Part shown: in pieces, positions 36,801 to 44,846 of the stretch
Layout of the letters: every line of letters begins with the position of its first letter
Numbering within the stretch: the first letter of the stretch is position 1
From: Pseudomonas sp. NFR16
GTDB taxonomy: Bacteria > Pseudomonadota > Gammaproteobacteria > Pseudomonadales > Pseudomonadaceae
Assembly (NCBI RefSeq): GCF_900108875.1
Contig: NZ_FNYJ01000001.1
Coordinates: 682,001 to 746,000, forward strand
DNA: 64,000 nt
Reading direction: 5' to 3'
The notes under the pieces: model-generated
The model's database searches: none
Told to the model about the DNA's origin: nothing
What the model saw: the letters and a program-made list of their open reading frames with translations, nothing else
Position numbers and translations under genes: made by a program

Positions 36801-39541
36801 TCGAAGGGCAACCAGGCCAGCGCCAGGCAGACGCGGGCAAGTTCTTGCCCAAGATCCCCCATCAGCGCCACAAGGTGTTGCCGGTAGGGCACACCGGCGG
36901 GTGGCTGCATCAGTTCGGTCGTGGCGCGAAGCACCGGCTGAACCACCAGCAAGCCGACGACCGTCAGCGTCCAACCCAGCGGCTCACTGCTGGCGAGCCA
37001 CGCCCACGCCAGCATCATCAACGTCGACAGCGGCTCCAGGCTGCGCCGCAGGTTGTCGAGAATCTTCCAGCGCGCCATGACGCTGAGCCGATTGAGCATC
37101 CACGCGCCGGTCGCGTTGCGGGTCCAGGGCAAGACCCATGGCAGCAACTGCCAGTCTCCGCGAATCCAGCGATGCCGACGTTTGACATCGGCGTTGTAGC
37201 CCGAAGGGTATTGTTCATACAGCTGCACATCACTGAGCAGGCCCGAGCGCGCATAGCAGCCTTCGATCAGGTCGTGGCTGAGGATCTGGTTATTGGGCAG
37301 GCAACCTTCGAGCGCGCAGGTGAACGCGTCCACGTCATAGATGCCTTTGCCGATGAAAGAGCCTTGCTGGAACAGGTCCTGGTAGACGTCCGACACCGCC
37401 CGGGTATAGGGGTCGACACCCGCGTCGCTGCCGAAAAGTCGTGCATAGGTCGAGCGCGTGACGCTGGTCAGGCTGATACCCACCCGGGGCTGCAACACCG
37501 CATAGCCGGCAATGATTTGTTCGCCCATGGCATCGAAGACCGGTTTGTTCAGCGGGTGCATCATGGCGGCCACGCATTGGCTTGCGGCGTCACGGGGCAG
37601 CAGGGTGTCGGTGTCCAGGGTGATCACGTAGCGGGCACTTTGCAGCGGGGTGATGTCGCCGACAATGGCGTTAAAGCGCTCCCGCCCACTGCCACGCAGC
37701 AGCGCGTTGAGTTCAATCAGCTTGCCGCGCTTGCGTTCATGGCCCATCCAGACTCGCTCGCCCGGATTCCAGCGACGAGGCCGGTGCAGCAGGAAGAACC
37801 GGTCAGTGATCCCATCAGGGTATTTGCGGTTGAGCTGGGTGATTGCACCCGAGGCCCGGGCGATCAGCTCGGCGTCCTGCGGCAGAGACTCTTCAGCGGC
37901 ATCGAGCAGGTCAGTGAGCAAGGCGAAGTACAGGTTGCTGTCGCGGTTGGCGAGAAAGCGCACCTCAAGGCCCTCCACCAACTCATCCACATCGGCGAGA
38001 TGTGCGATGAGCGTAGGGATGACCACCAGCGTTCGAGCATCGTCGGGGATCCCTTGGGCGTAGTCCATTTTTGGCAAGACGGCAGGCTGCAGGCTGAAGG
38101 TTACCAGCCAGTTGATCAGGCTGATCGCCAGGCGGCTGACCATGATCATGCAAGGAATCGCCAGGACCAGCAGCGCCACATCCGGCATGCCGTCGCGATG
38201 CGCGGATGAAAGTAGCGGCCACGCAAAGATCAGCGTCAGCAGCGACACCGGAGCCAGGTAAAAGATGAGCGGTGAGCGCTGCAACAGGCGTTTCCAGCGC
38301 TCATGAATCGGCACCCGGGCGTTGAGTCTTTCTTCCAATAGGGGCAGTCCGTCGCTGATCAGGTAATAGCCGACATGGTGCGTCAGAACCTCGCAAGAGA
38401 CCGCCGCTGCCTGAGCCGCGGCAAGGTCGATCGCGACGCGTGCCACCTGAATTTCCGAGTGCTGCGTACAGCGCCGGGCAAGGCGTTCGATGACATGCCG
38501 ATAGCTGTCGCGGGTGCGAAAGCCCATCGTCCGGTAAACCGCTGCGGGGTCTTCACTCAGGATCTGTTCGACATGACTCATCGACTCGACAAACTCCCGC
38601 CAGTCCGTGGCGGATAATAATCGCAAGCTGCCTATGCTGTTACTGATGGAGACCTGATCGGCCGCCTGTTGCTGGGCATCGAGCTGAACCTGACGCTCGA
38701 TGCTGGAGCCTTTTTCCCCCAGCATCTGCTCGATCCAGTTAAGGGGTAACGCCAATGCAGCACTCTGACCTTGCAAGCGTCGGGTGAATTCGGCGACGAA
38801 AGCCGCGGTCATCGGCGGGGTAGACCGGGCCATGTCGGCGACGGTCAGCACCACGCTCTTGACATCGCGTTCCGAAGTTTCGATCAGACGCTCGGCCCAG
38901 TCATCGGCCAGGTTACGATCGTCCGCGTTGGCCATCACCCGAGAGGCGACGCGGCGCAGGTTTTCGATCAGCGCCAGTCGCAACATGATCGGGATCGCCC
39001 ACAGCTCGCCGAGGGCCAGCGGCATGACGGTCTGATACGAGAAGATGAAGCGGCTCAGGCCCTGTCCGTCGACCCGCCCGTCGCCATGGGAGATCGTTTC
39101 CAGAGCAATGTCGTAGACCCGCGGAAGCCCCGCAGAAGGCCCGTTTATCAGGCGCGGTAATTCTCGGCTGTAATCTTTGGGCAGATGGGTTCTGGCGGTG
39201 CGAATGTGCTCCTCGATCAGGAAGTAATTGTCCAGCAGCCATTCGGCCGCTGGAGTGACACGACGGCTGGAGACCTGCGCCTCGGACAGCACCGTGCAAC
39301 TGCGTTTAAGCAGAGACTCGTTGTCGTCGAGCCTGCTCAGCATCGCGTCGCGCGCCGAAAGGGCGCTCAGCTGATGCTGTCTCGCCAGGGTGATGCCATG
39401 GCTGGCCATCTGATCGGCGCTGAAGAGCTCGGCGCGCAGAATCGGTTCGTATTTGAACCGAGCGGGGGAAAGCGACCCGTTCCGGTAAATCCCGGACAAG
39501 CGAGCAACCACTCCCCGTACACGTGTCCATGTGCTATTCAT
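30890..39541 (-). CDS. Cyclic beta-glucan synthase, GT84 plus GH94
   Basis: At 2883 residues this is a full-length NdvB/ChvB-type enzyme, which makes cyclic beta-1,2-glucan from UDP-glucose at the inner membrane. Helices near 417 and 450-480 precede a GT84 domain with DTDTLLP near 640 and RHRWIRGDWQ near 787. More helices follow near 840-870 and 957-994. The C-terminal half contains GH94-like glucan phosphorylase modules, with GSGDWNDGMNQV near 2544 holding the catalytic Asp. Cyclic glucans contribute to osmoadaptation and host interaction in the family. Long open frames on the opposite strand are shadows of this gene. Confidence 0.92.
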   Translation of the reverse strand: MNSTWTRVRGVVARLSGIYRNGSLSPARFKYEPILRAELFSADQMASHGITLARQHQLSALSARDAMLSRLDDNESLLKRSCTVLSEAQVSSRRVTPAAEWLLDNYFLIEEHIRTARTHLPKDYSRELPRLINGPSAGLPRVYDIALETISHGDGRVDGQGLSRFIFSYQTVMPLALGELWAIPIMLRLALIENLRRVASRVMANADDRNLADDWAERLIETSERDVKSVVLTVADMARSTPPMTAAFVAEFTRRLQGQSAALALPLNWIEQMLGEKGSSIERQVQLDAQQQAADQVSISNSIGSLRLLSATDWREFVESMSHVEQILSEDPAAVYRTMGFRTRDSYRHVIERLARRCTQHSEIQVARVAIDLAAAQAAAVSCEVLTHHVGYYLISDGLPLLEERLNARVPIHERWKRLLQRSPLIFYLAPVSLLTLIFAWPLLSSAHRDGMPDVALLVLAIPCMIMVSRLAISLINWLVTFSLQPAVLPKMDYAQGIPDDARTLVVIPTLIAHLADVDELVEGLEVRFLANRDSNLYFALLTDLLDAAEESLPQDAELIARASGAITQLNRKYPDGITDRFFLLHRPRRWNPGERVWMGHERKRGKLIELNALLRGSGRERFNAIVGDITPLQSARYVITLDTDTLLPRDAASQCVAAMMHPLNKPVFDAMGEQIIAGYAVLQPRVGISLTSVTRSTYARLFGSDAGVDPYTRAVSDVYQDLFQQGSFIGKGIYDVDAFTCALEGCLPNNQILSHDLIEGCYARSGLLSDVQLYEQYPSGYNADVKRRHRWIRGDWQLLPWVLPWTRNATGAWMLNRLSVMARWKILDNLRRSLEPLSTLMMLAWAWLASSEPLGWTLTVVGLLVVQPVLRATTELMQPPAGVPYRQHLVALMGDLGQELARVCLALAWLPFEMLYSTDAILRSLWRLGFSRRLLLQWQPSREVERMTQSRLPGFYRLMWIAPTLALITVALLLDTPLTLIIASPLLLAWLAGPWMAWRLSSPAGESVFKPSEQDLRFLRVLARRTWAFFDQYVGSQDSWLPPDNVQEAPRAAIAHRTSPTNMGMSLLGHLAAHDFGYLSSERLLTRLAASLDSMNGLERHRQHFYNWYDTQTREPLQPRYVSTVDSGNLAGLLLTLRAGLAQIADAPMGGLAVINGLRDTLDTLTQARHASEAEDSPLNQLRKELERASQTLDPDALADLLHTARGMVSSAQLGNDEESVYWQQAFIAQCVDWTEELQRFRLPAPLAGPQVSPYTLRQLASLDTAQWDVGRRSDIEQVRRVATERLNLLDRLISLAGEMAQMDFSLLYDSPRDLFVIGYNTDERRLDTGYYDLLASEVRLTNYVTIAQGQMPQRAWFTLGRLLGENAGVPTLLSWSGSMFEYLMPMLIMPSYDGSLLDQTCRAAVAVQIEHGKALGIPWGVSESGYYTLDAHLNYQYRAFGVQGLGLKRGLSDDIVIAPYASALALMIDASAACKNLQRLALQGASGRFGMYEAVDYTEARLPRSQPFAVVQSFMAHHQGMSLLALTSLLLDHPMQRRFAADPALQSALLLLQERVPKAAAPYLKTEQSPPLGDSGQDPGLRVFADPGRKRPAVQLLSNGRYHVMLTSGGGGYSRRHDMAVTRWQEDTTQDNWGMFCYLRDVETATVWSAAYQPTLYQPESHETIFSDSRAEFRARNLDFDTHLEIVVSPEDDIELRRLHLTNRAAFAKTLEITTYAEMVLTASSNDAMHPAFSKLFVQTELLPSLQAIVCSRRPRARDEPTPWMCHLLAAHGVDIDDISYETDRMEFIGRARSLVSPQALDAGCVRLSNTAGRVLDPVVAIRCRVTLRPGQQATIDLVTGVANSRDDCLSLINKYRDRHLADRVFDLSWTHSQVLLRQLNGSLPDARLFEQMASSLLYANTSMRADAAVLIANRRNQSGLWGQAISGDLPIVLLQIYSLENIELVRQLVQAHAYWRQKGLVVDLLIWNEDQAGYRQQLQDAIMGLITSGSEATLLDRPGGIFVRPAQQISADDRMLVLSVARLVLSEGFGTLAEQVHRRRVSPVHAPFVATRQYQATSSSAMPSHSPLVLSNAYGGFSADGSEYIITGLAAHPTPAPWANVLANARLGTVISQAGSAYTWAENAHEFRLSPWHNDPVTDCSGEAIYLRDEETGHFWSPTPQPCPGVGPYRTRHGFGYSVFEHEEDGIHSELWIYVALDAPIKFSRLLLTNRSGRARTLSVTGFVEWVLGDLRSKSAMHVVTQSDPVTGALFARNAYSLEFSERVAFFDTDTVEHGVSADRTEFLGRSGTLASPAAMAHAGLSGRVGGGLDPCGALQVSVELAEGHDQEVILRLGADTSTQAASQTVQRFRGSQAAAAELKKVREHWRSVLGVIRIETCAPSVDVMVNGWLMYQVIACRFQARSGYYQSGGAIGFRDQLQDSMAMIHADPAAVRAHLLLCAGHQYVEGDVQHWWHPPMNRGVRTACSDDFLWLVAATSRYVKVTGDAGVLNETAGYLEGRPLAPNEESYYDLPGTSALQESLYQHCVRAVKHSLRRGRHGLPLMGSGDWNDGMNQVGHLGEGESVWLGFFGYEVLEQFTETARLHGDQAFANRCNEEAHALRRDLDQHAWDGAWYRRAWFDNGQLLGSASNEECRIDSIAQSWSVLSGAASLTRQRQAMASLDEHLIKRDIRAVLLLDPPFDKGVLEPGYIKGYVPGVRENGGQYTHAAVWAGMAFAQLGDASKAWEVLNLINPAAPANQARIDAYKVEPYVMAADVYGTAPHAGRGGWTWYTGSAGWMYRLIVESLLGLQRVGLTLRLEPLIPVGWPGFILHYRVKNALYHFDVRQGSSDSTSMIRDGQPLDDNLLKLNDEGGEHWVQVDCRASSLRPQVLDPVQAVDES

Positions 39542-39997
39542 CAGTTGTGAGCCTGAGACGCGTGGCTGTCATCGCGCGAGTTTTTCAGAGGTGCGCCGAT
39601 GTAGCCCGTCAGCGCCTGGCAGCGCTTTTCCACACGCCGCTGTGCAGCGCTGAGTGTGGCGATAGGCGGGCAGGTGCGTCTGTGCGCTGGCGAACATAGG
39701 GGAGGGCAGGATCCAACCTGGCGATCCCGGCGGGGCCAAGGGTAATCCGGTCGCCGTTCTGCCGGGCTATCACATCTGAGTGGCTGCTATTGGCCGAATG
39801 CAATTAGCCCATGGTCGGCCGCTTCCGACCCAAAATAGCCCTTCGTGAAGGGCAGGTTCTTGCACGGCCTACGACTTACCTAGGGCAGTTGGATGGGTAC
39901 ATCGATCAATCCACTTTCTTGCTCTCGGGCGGGTTGCTCGACTTTGCCTGCGGGGTTTCGCGGAACTCCTTCCAAGCTAGGGTTTAACAAGAATGAC
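39542..39997. repeat. Intergenic region with a Pseudomonas-type repeat and two hairpins
   Basis: No gene is supported. TGGCTGCTATTGGCCGAATG (39781) resembles 27,264. Close by are GGTCGG-N6-CCGACC (39813-39830) and GCCCTTC-GT-GAAGGGC (39838-39853). The remainder looks featureless. Confidence 0.45.
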
Positions 39998-41134
39998 TTA
40001 ACGGTACCTGAAATTCAGCAAAACATATCCGATCATGGTGAATGTTAGACCGATCAATATGTACTCGACACGAGGCAGAAATATAGCTAGGCCACCTAGA
40101 GAAAAAACGATTACCGTGTTTTCAATAATGTATTTCCTAATTTTAGGGACGGCTATGAAGTAGCCATATTGCTTGCCTAAGAAAAATAAGACCATGCCGA
40201 TGACTGACATCATTTGGAAATCATGTATCGCAATGTCGTTCAAGATTGCGTGCCTGATCAAATTGGCCAGGAGGGCCAGTCCTATAAACAGGAAAAGGTG
40301 CGAGTAGATTAAGGAGTGCCCACTCATGCTGCTTTCATTTTTGCTCAGCAGGTAAAAGCTATCAAAATAGATCCACCATATACTGCAAATCATGATAAAT
40401 CCGGTGATTGCCGCCATTACATTATAAGGATTCCATTGAATGTCAGATAACCCTCCAGAAAGGCTGATCACTGACTCGCCCAACAAGATGAGGGTGAGTA
40501 AGCCTAATCGTTCAACCAAGTGTTCTGTATGCGCTGGCAGAGGTTTTAATTTGCTCCAGGAAAAAACAGGAAGCAGAATATCAAGAAAAATCCCAAGGTA
40601 AGCCACCATGTAACGCATGGGCGGGTCAAAAATAACGGATGAAAGACTGACAGCTGAGCTTAGTAAAAGGGCGAAGCCGAGCCTGGAGGCGAATTCGCTA
40701 CGGTCGTCGACAGTATTTATGGTCGTGATGTACATGATGCTGATGATGGCACGTATACCGACATAGCAGGTTATAACAAGCGGGTAGTATACTTCCAGTT
40801 TTTCGCCAATCCGTGCGGACAGCACGATGAGTAATAACATTATGAATAATGTTGACAGGCGGTGGAGATGGCCGTCTGTATCAAACCTGTTGGAGTAAAT
40901 AGTGTGGCTTGACCAGATCCACCATAATGGAACAAAGAGCAGCAAGAAACTCCATAATTGCTCATGTTCAAAGTGGCCTTGATGAAGATGTCCGAGCGTA
41001 TGCGTCACCTTGCCAATGGTAACGACAAAAATCAGGTCAAAAAACAACTCCAGCCATGTGGCGTGTCGATTTTTTTCATAATACTTCAAAGATTTCATTC
41101 GCTGCTGGCTCCGCGTGCACCTAGAAGTGTTCAT
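39998..41134 (-). CDS. Low temperature requirement A (LtrA) family membrane protein
   Basis: The 378-residue protein contains KNRHATWLELFFDLIFVVTI, the LtrA family hallmark, and about ten hydrophobic helices. LtrA proteins are poorly understood integral membrane proteins linked to cold growth in Listeria. The gene is markedly more AT-rich than its neighbours, suggesting transfer. Its first twelve residues (MNTSRCTRSQQR) extend beyond the normal family start at MKSLKYYEK. These extra codons and the upstream leader match those of the peroxiredoxin at 44,847. Confidence 0.85.
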   Translation of the reverse strand: MNTSRCTRSQQRMKSLKYYEKNRHATWLELFFDLIFVVTIGKVTHTLGHLHQGHFEHEQLWSFLLLFVPLWWIWSSHTIYSNRFDTDGHLHRLSTLFIMLLLIVLSARIGEKLEVYYPLVITCYVGIRAIISIMYITTINTVDDRSEFASRLGFALLLSSAVSLSSVIFDPPMRYMVAYLGIFLDILLPVFSWSKLKPLPAHTEHLVERLGLLTLILLGESVISLSGGLSDIQWNPYNVMAAITGFIMICSIWWIYFDSFYLLSKNESSMSGHSLIYSHLFLFIGLALLANLIRHAILNDIAIHDFQMMSVIGMVLFFLGKQYGYFIAVPKIRKYIIENTVIVFSLGGLAIFLPRVEYILIGLTFTMIGYVLLNFRYR

Positions 41135-41400
41135 TGCCTGAACCTTGATAGATGAGTGGTTGAGGCGTGCTCAGCGGGATACAACGTGCCCGGCGGGATA
41201 ACTCAATCCACCAGCAGTGGATTCACAAAAGAAACGAAGCCTTTATTTCAGCCTGAACCTAAGTGTTTTCGGCCGCCAGACGTTGAAATTTCGCATTTAG
41301 AAGCACGACGAAGTCCTCCGTGTCTTCGCGGTATTGGATTGAGGGCCAAGCGTGTAGCAGATCGGCTGGATGCTCCCCGGCTCACCAGTGACTATAGCCG
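41135..41400 (-). promoter_or_regulatory. Shared leader, copy A (upstream of LtrA)
   Basis: Read on the minus strand, this region aligns with 44,595-44,846 upstream of the peroxiredoxin. Matching blocks include CTATAGTCA-N-TGGTG, CCGCGAA-N2-CACGG-N-GGA, CGTGCT, GGTGGAT, CCCGCCGGGC, GTATCC and GCAATGAACACTTC. Hairpins include CGAAG-N10-CTTCG (41309-41328), whose loop CACGGAGGA fits the RsmA consensus CANGGANG, and GTGG-A-TTGAG pairing with CTCAACCAC (41156-41211). CTATAGT resembles an RpoS-type -10. Positions 41,401-41,705 beyond it show no gene. Confidence 0.65.
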
Positions 41401-41705
41401 TGTTTGGCGCTAACCGTAGTCGCCGGACGAATTTTCGACATTCTCCAAGGCCAGCAGCACTTCGTACACGTATCTTGCTGCTAGTCGTTCGGGCAGAGGG
41501 CGATCACATCGGCGGAATGGTCGTGGTCCTTTCACCGCCAAACGGCGTCAATCTGACACTGCTTTTTATGTCACCTCTGAGCCTTTCTTCAGCGGGGCGG
41601 AGTTGCCTACAGTGCGCGACCGACGCACGAGTGGACAGTGATCGGCCGCCCACTAATTCTGGCTCTCTGTAGACCGGACGACCTCGAGAGTCTTCAGGAA
41701 CCACC

Positions 41706-43916
41706 ATGAATACTCGTCCCGATTTTCACAGCAATACGTTCCCAGAGTCGCAACGTGACATTCTCGGCATGATCGCAAGTGACCAACATCTGGACGAAAT
41801 ACTTTGCGCCATCTGCCAGATGCAAAACGCCCAGAGACCCGACACGTTCTGTTCCATTCTCCTCACTGACGCCGAGGGCAAGCACTTGCTGAGCGGCGCG
41901 GCGCCCGGCCTGCCGGCCAAGTACAGTGAGGCGATTCATGGAATGGCGATCGGTCCACGGGAAGGCACCTGCGGCACGGCAGCGTTCCGGCGCGAAATGG
42001 TGGTCACTGAAGACATCGCTCAAGATCCGAATTGGGAGCGTTTCCGCAGCCTGGCGCTTGGGCATAACTTGCATTCCTGCTGGTCGGTGCCTTTGCTCTC
42101 CCATGAAGGCAGCGTATTGGGCACATTTGCCCTGTATCAGAATCGCACCCATACGCCAGACGAATTACAGATTCAACAACTTGCCTGCGCCGCCCAACTG
42201 GCAGTCATCGCAATCCGCCATGAGCGTGACGGTCAGCGCCTGGAGGAGAGCGAGCAACGCTTTCGTTCACTGTTCACCTATAACCCCAACCCGGTGTTCG
42301 CGCTCGATCTACTCGGCAACATCCAGAGTGTGAATCCCGCAGGCCTGAAGCTTAAGCCGCAGACTGCAACCCAGTTCATTGGCCATCACTTTTCCCGTCT
42401 GGTGCCTGAGGAAGACCTGATGCGGGTCAGTCAGCATTTTTCCGCAGCGCGTGCCGGAGCCCCTCAACGCTTTGAGGCACGGCTTCGAGACGAGAATGAA
42501 AAACTATTGACCATGGACATTTCAAACCTGCCCATCATGGTCAACGGCGAGATCGTTGGTGTGTTTGGCATTGCCCGTGACATCAGCGATCAGAAGCATT
42601 TCGAGCGCCAGTTGAGTTTCAACGCCAGCCATGACCAGCTGACCGGCTTGCTTAACCGTGTGTCGCTTGAAGACCAGCTTATTCTGGATTGTCACCTCAG
42701 CCGTCTGCGAAAGCGGCTGCTGGCGGTAATGTGCATTGATCTGGATGGATTCAAATCCATCAATGATTCTATCGGGCACTACTTTGGCGATCAGGTGCTG
42801 ATTGAGGTAGCGCGACGCATGGCAGAGCAGGTTAGGCCCGGTGACACGATCGTGCGCATGGGCGGTGACGAATTCATCGTTCTGCTGCCGGACCTGTTGC
42901 GTGATGAGGACGTCGTGCCAGTGGCCGAGCGATTGATGGCCAGCATTGCCAGACCCTACTGCATCCAGGGCATCGACCTGCACGTGAGCGCAAGTGTCGG
43001 TATCACCCTGAGCGATGGTCACCTTGAGCAGCCGATGCAGTTGATCCAACAGGCTGACATGGCCATGTACAAAGCCAAACAACAAGGGCGCAACAATTTT
43101 CAGTGGTACACCAGCGACCTGAATCAGCGTGTTTGCGAGCACGCCAGGCTGCGCAATGACCTGCAAAAGGCTATCGAGACTCAGTCGTTACAGCTGCATT
43201 ATCAACCGCAGATCGACGCACGTACCGGGCGTGTGGTCGGGATCGAAGCGTTGCTGCGCTGGGAGCATCCGGAAAAGGGATTTATCCCCCCAGCGGTGTT
43301 TGTTCCGGTGGCCGAGGACAGTGGTCAGATCATCCCGCTTAGCCATTGGGTGCTCGATACGGCCTGCGCTCAGTTGCGCCAGCTGGACGAGCAGGGCAAT
43401 TCGGGCATCTCGATGGCCGTCAATATTTCACCAATGCATTTTCAGCGTGGCCATTTCGTGCAGTATGTCCAGGCCACGCTGGATAAACACGGTCTGCGAG
43501 GTGAACAACTGGAGCTGGAGATCACCGAGTCGCTGCTGTTGCATAACGCTGAACAGGCGATCGAGACGTTGCACCGGCTCAAGGCTTTGGGGGTGCGCAT
43601 TGCACTCGATGACTTCGGCACCGGTTTTTCCAGCCTCAGCTACCTCAAGCGTTTGCCGATCGATAAGATCAAGATCGACCGTTCGTTCATCCGGGAAGTC
43701 GCTACCGATCATCACGATGCAGCAATCACCCAGGGCATTATTTCCATGGCCCACCACCTCAGCCTCATTGTCGTCGCCGAAGGCGTGGAAACGGCATCCC
43801 AAATGGAATTTCTGAAAGGCAGTCGCTGCGATATTTTTCAGGGTTATCACTTCGCCAGACCGATGCCGTTTGCCGCCCTCGAAGCGTTCCTGAGCCATCC
43901 AGAGTTTCATCGCTGA
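41706..43916 (+). CDS. GAF-PAS-GGDEF-EAL cyclic-di-GMP turnover protein
   Basis: The 736-residue cytoplasmic protein has a GAF domain (about 20-175), a PAS domain (about 190-305), a GGDEF domain with MGGDEFIVLLP at about 385 and an EAL domain with GIEALLRWEHP at about 512 and DDFGTGFSSLSYL. Both catalytic motifs are intact. AGGAACCACC precedes the ATG. Its GAF (EAIHGMAIGPREGTCGTAA) is close to that of the hybrid kinase at 1,266, so they may sense related ligands. It lies between the LtrA gene and the peroxiredoxin block. Confidence 0.9.
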   Translation: MNTRPDFHSNTFPESQRDILGMIASDQHLDEILCAICQMQNAQRPDTFCSILLTDAEGKHLLSGAAPGLPAKYSEAIHGMAIGPREGTCGTAAFRREMVVTEDIAQDPNWERFRSLALGHNLHSCWSVPLLSHEGSVLGTFALYQNRTHTPDELQIQQLACAAQLAVIAIRHERDGQRLEESEQRFRSLFTYNPNPVFALDLLGNIQSVNPAGLKLKPQTATQFIGHHFSRLVPEEDLMRVSQHFSAARAGAPQRFEARLRDENEKLLTMDISNLPIMVNGEIVGVFGIARDISDQKHFERQLSFNASHDQLTGLLNRVSLEDQLILDCHLSRLRKRLLAVMCIDLDGFKSINDSIGHYFGDQVLIEVARRMAEQVRPGDTIVRMGGDEFIVLLPDLLRDEDVVPVAERLMASIARPYCIQGIDLHVSASVGITLSDGHLEQPMQLIQQADMAMYKAKQQGRNNFQWYTSDLNQRVCEHARLRNDLQKAIETQSLQLHYQPQIDARTGRVVGIEALLRWEHPEKGFIPPAVFVPVAEDSGQIIPLSHWVLDTACAQLRQLDEQGNSGISMAVNISPMHFQRGHFVQYVQATLDKHGLRGEQLELEITESLLLHNAEQAIETLHRLKALGVRIALDDFGTGFSSLSYLKRLPIDKIKIDRSFIREVATDHHDAAITQGIISMAHHLSLIVVAEGVETASQMEFLKGSRCDIFQGYHFARPMPFAALEAFLSHPEFHR

Positions 43917-44182
43917 CCGGCCGTTCGGTTGGTCTGCGTCTTGAACATCGGATGCTGAGGGAAAGGGCGCCGCCGTCGAGTAAATGGGCTGGGTGCAGCT
44001 AATGACGGGTAACGACGCAGTCCGGCGTCCGCTTCTGGCCGTTTGCTCTGCCGGCGGAATGACTCGACGCTATCTTCCATCCTCACGACACTGGAGCTTG
44101 CTGGCAAGTCGGCAAATATCCCGTTGGGCTTACTGGAAAGCATGGCGCATGATGACCTGGTCATAACAAGAGGAGACACGTC

Positions 44183-44485
44183 ATGGTCAACGTAGCGTTG
44201 TTCGTTCGTCTCGAAGCAAAACCCGGGAAAGAGAAAGAGGTTGAGGGCTTTTTAATGAGTGGTCTTGCAATCGTGGCGGAGGAGCCAGCCACCACGGCCT
44301 GGTTCGCCATCCGCTTGGGACCTTCCACCTTTGGCATCTTTGACGCCTTCCCGGATGAAGCAGGCCGACAGGCTCATCTTTCGGGCAAGGTCGCCGCCGC
44401 GCTTATGGCAAAGGCTGCCGAGCTGTTTGCCGAACCGCCGTCAATCGAGAAGGTTGACGTGCTTGCGGCTAAGCTGCCCGGCTAA
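44183..44485 (+). CDS. Antibiotic biosynthesis monooxygenase (ABM) domain protein
   Basis: The 100-residue protein has the small alpha/beta ABM fold (MVNVALFVRLEAKPGKEKEV, AIRLGPSTFGIFDAFPDEAG). Such enzymes oxidise quinols or aromatics, or degrade haem, without a bound metal; the substrate here is not evident. AGAGGAGAC precedes the ATG. A hairpin terminator follows. Confidence 0.8.
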   Translation: MVNVALFVRLEAKPGKEKEVEGFLMSGLAIVAEEPATTAWFAIRLGPSTFGIFDAFPDEAGRQAHLSGKVAAALMAKAAELFAEPPSIEKVDVLAAKLPG

Positions 44486-44508
44486 GCAAGCCCGACAAGG
44501 CTCCAACC

Positions 44509-44541
44509 CGTCCCTGCCGCCTTTTTGCAGCCTCAGGGACG
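44509..44541 (+). terminator. Hairpin after the ABM gene
   Basis: CGTCCCTG pairs perfectly with CAGGGACG across 17 bases. It lies about 24 bp past the ABM stop and separates that gene from the peroxiredoxin leader. The T run lies inside the loop, so termination is uncertain. Confidence 0.45.
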
Positions 44542-44594
44542 CGGCTGAGTCTGGACGTTACCGCGGGTCTCTTTTCGGCGGGCAGGTGCCTACA

Positions 44595-44846
44595 GCGACT
44601 ATAGTCATTGGTGCGTCAGATCAAATCAGCCGTTGCGCTGCCAACCTGGCCTCAACCCCCACTCCGCGAAAGCACGGCGGATCGCCTCGTGCTCGTAATG
44701 CGGCCATACCCTCGCAGCGGAAGGCACTCAGGCTTGTCTCGAGGCCTCTTCGCCATTCTGAACCCCTTGACGGTGGATGAAATTACCCCGCCGGGCGAGT
44801 CGTATCCGGCTGTACAGAACCCACCCCACCTATCAGGGCTCAAGCA
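44595..44846 (+). promoter_or_regulatory. Shared leader, copy B (upstream of peroxiredoxin)
   Basis: This is homologous to 41,135-41,400 and carries the same ordered blocks up to and including the start codon. A hairpin GCGA-N12-TCGC (44666-44685) has the loop core CACGGCGGA at the place of the CGAAG/CTTCG hairpin in copy A. A second structure, GGTGG (44772) with CCACC (44821), encloses GCCGG (44790) with CCGGC (44806). CTATAG lies at 44599, about 243 bases before the ATG, which would give a long 5' leader. Confidence 0.65.

Noticed and set aside
36371..38209. A 612-codon open frame on the plus strand within the glucan synthase region
   Set aside because: It is antisense to the strongly supported GT84/GH94 gene, is rich in Gln, Arg and His as expected for a shadow frame in high-GC DNA, and has no recognisable domain.
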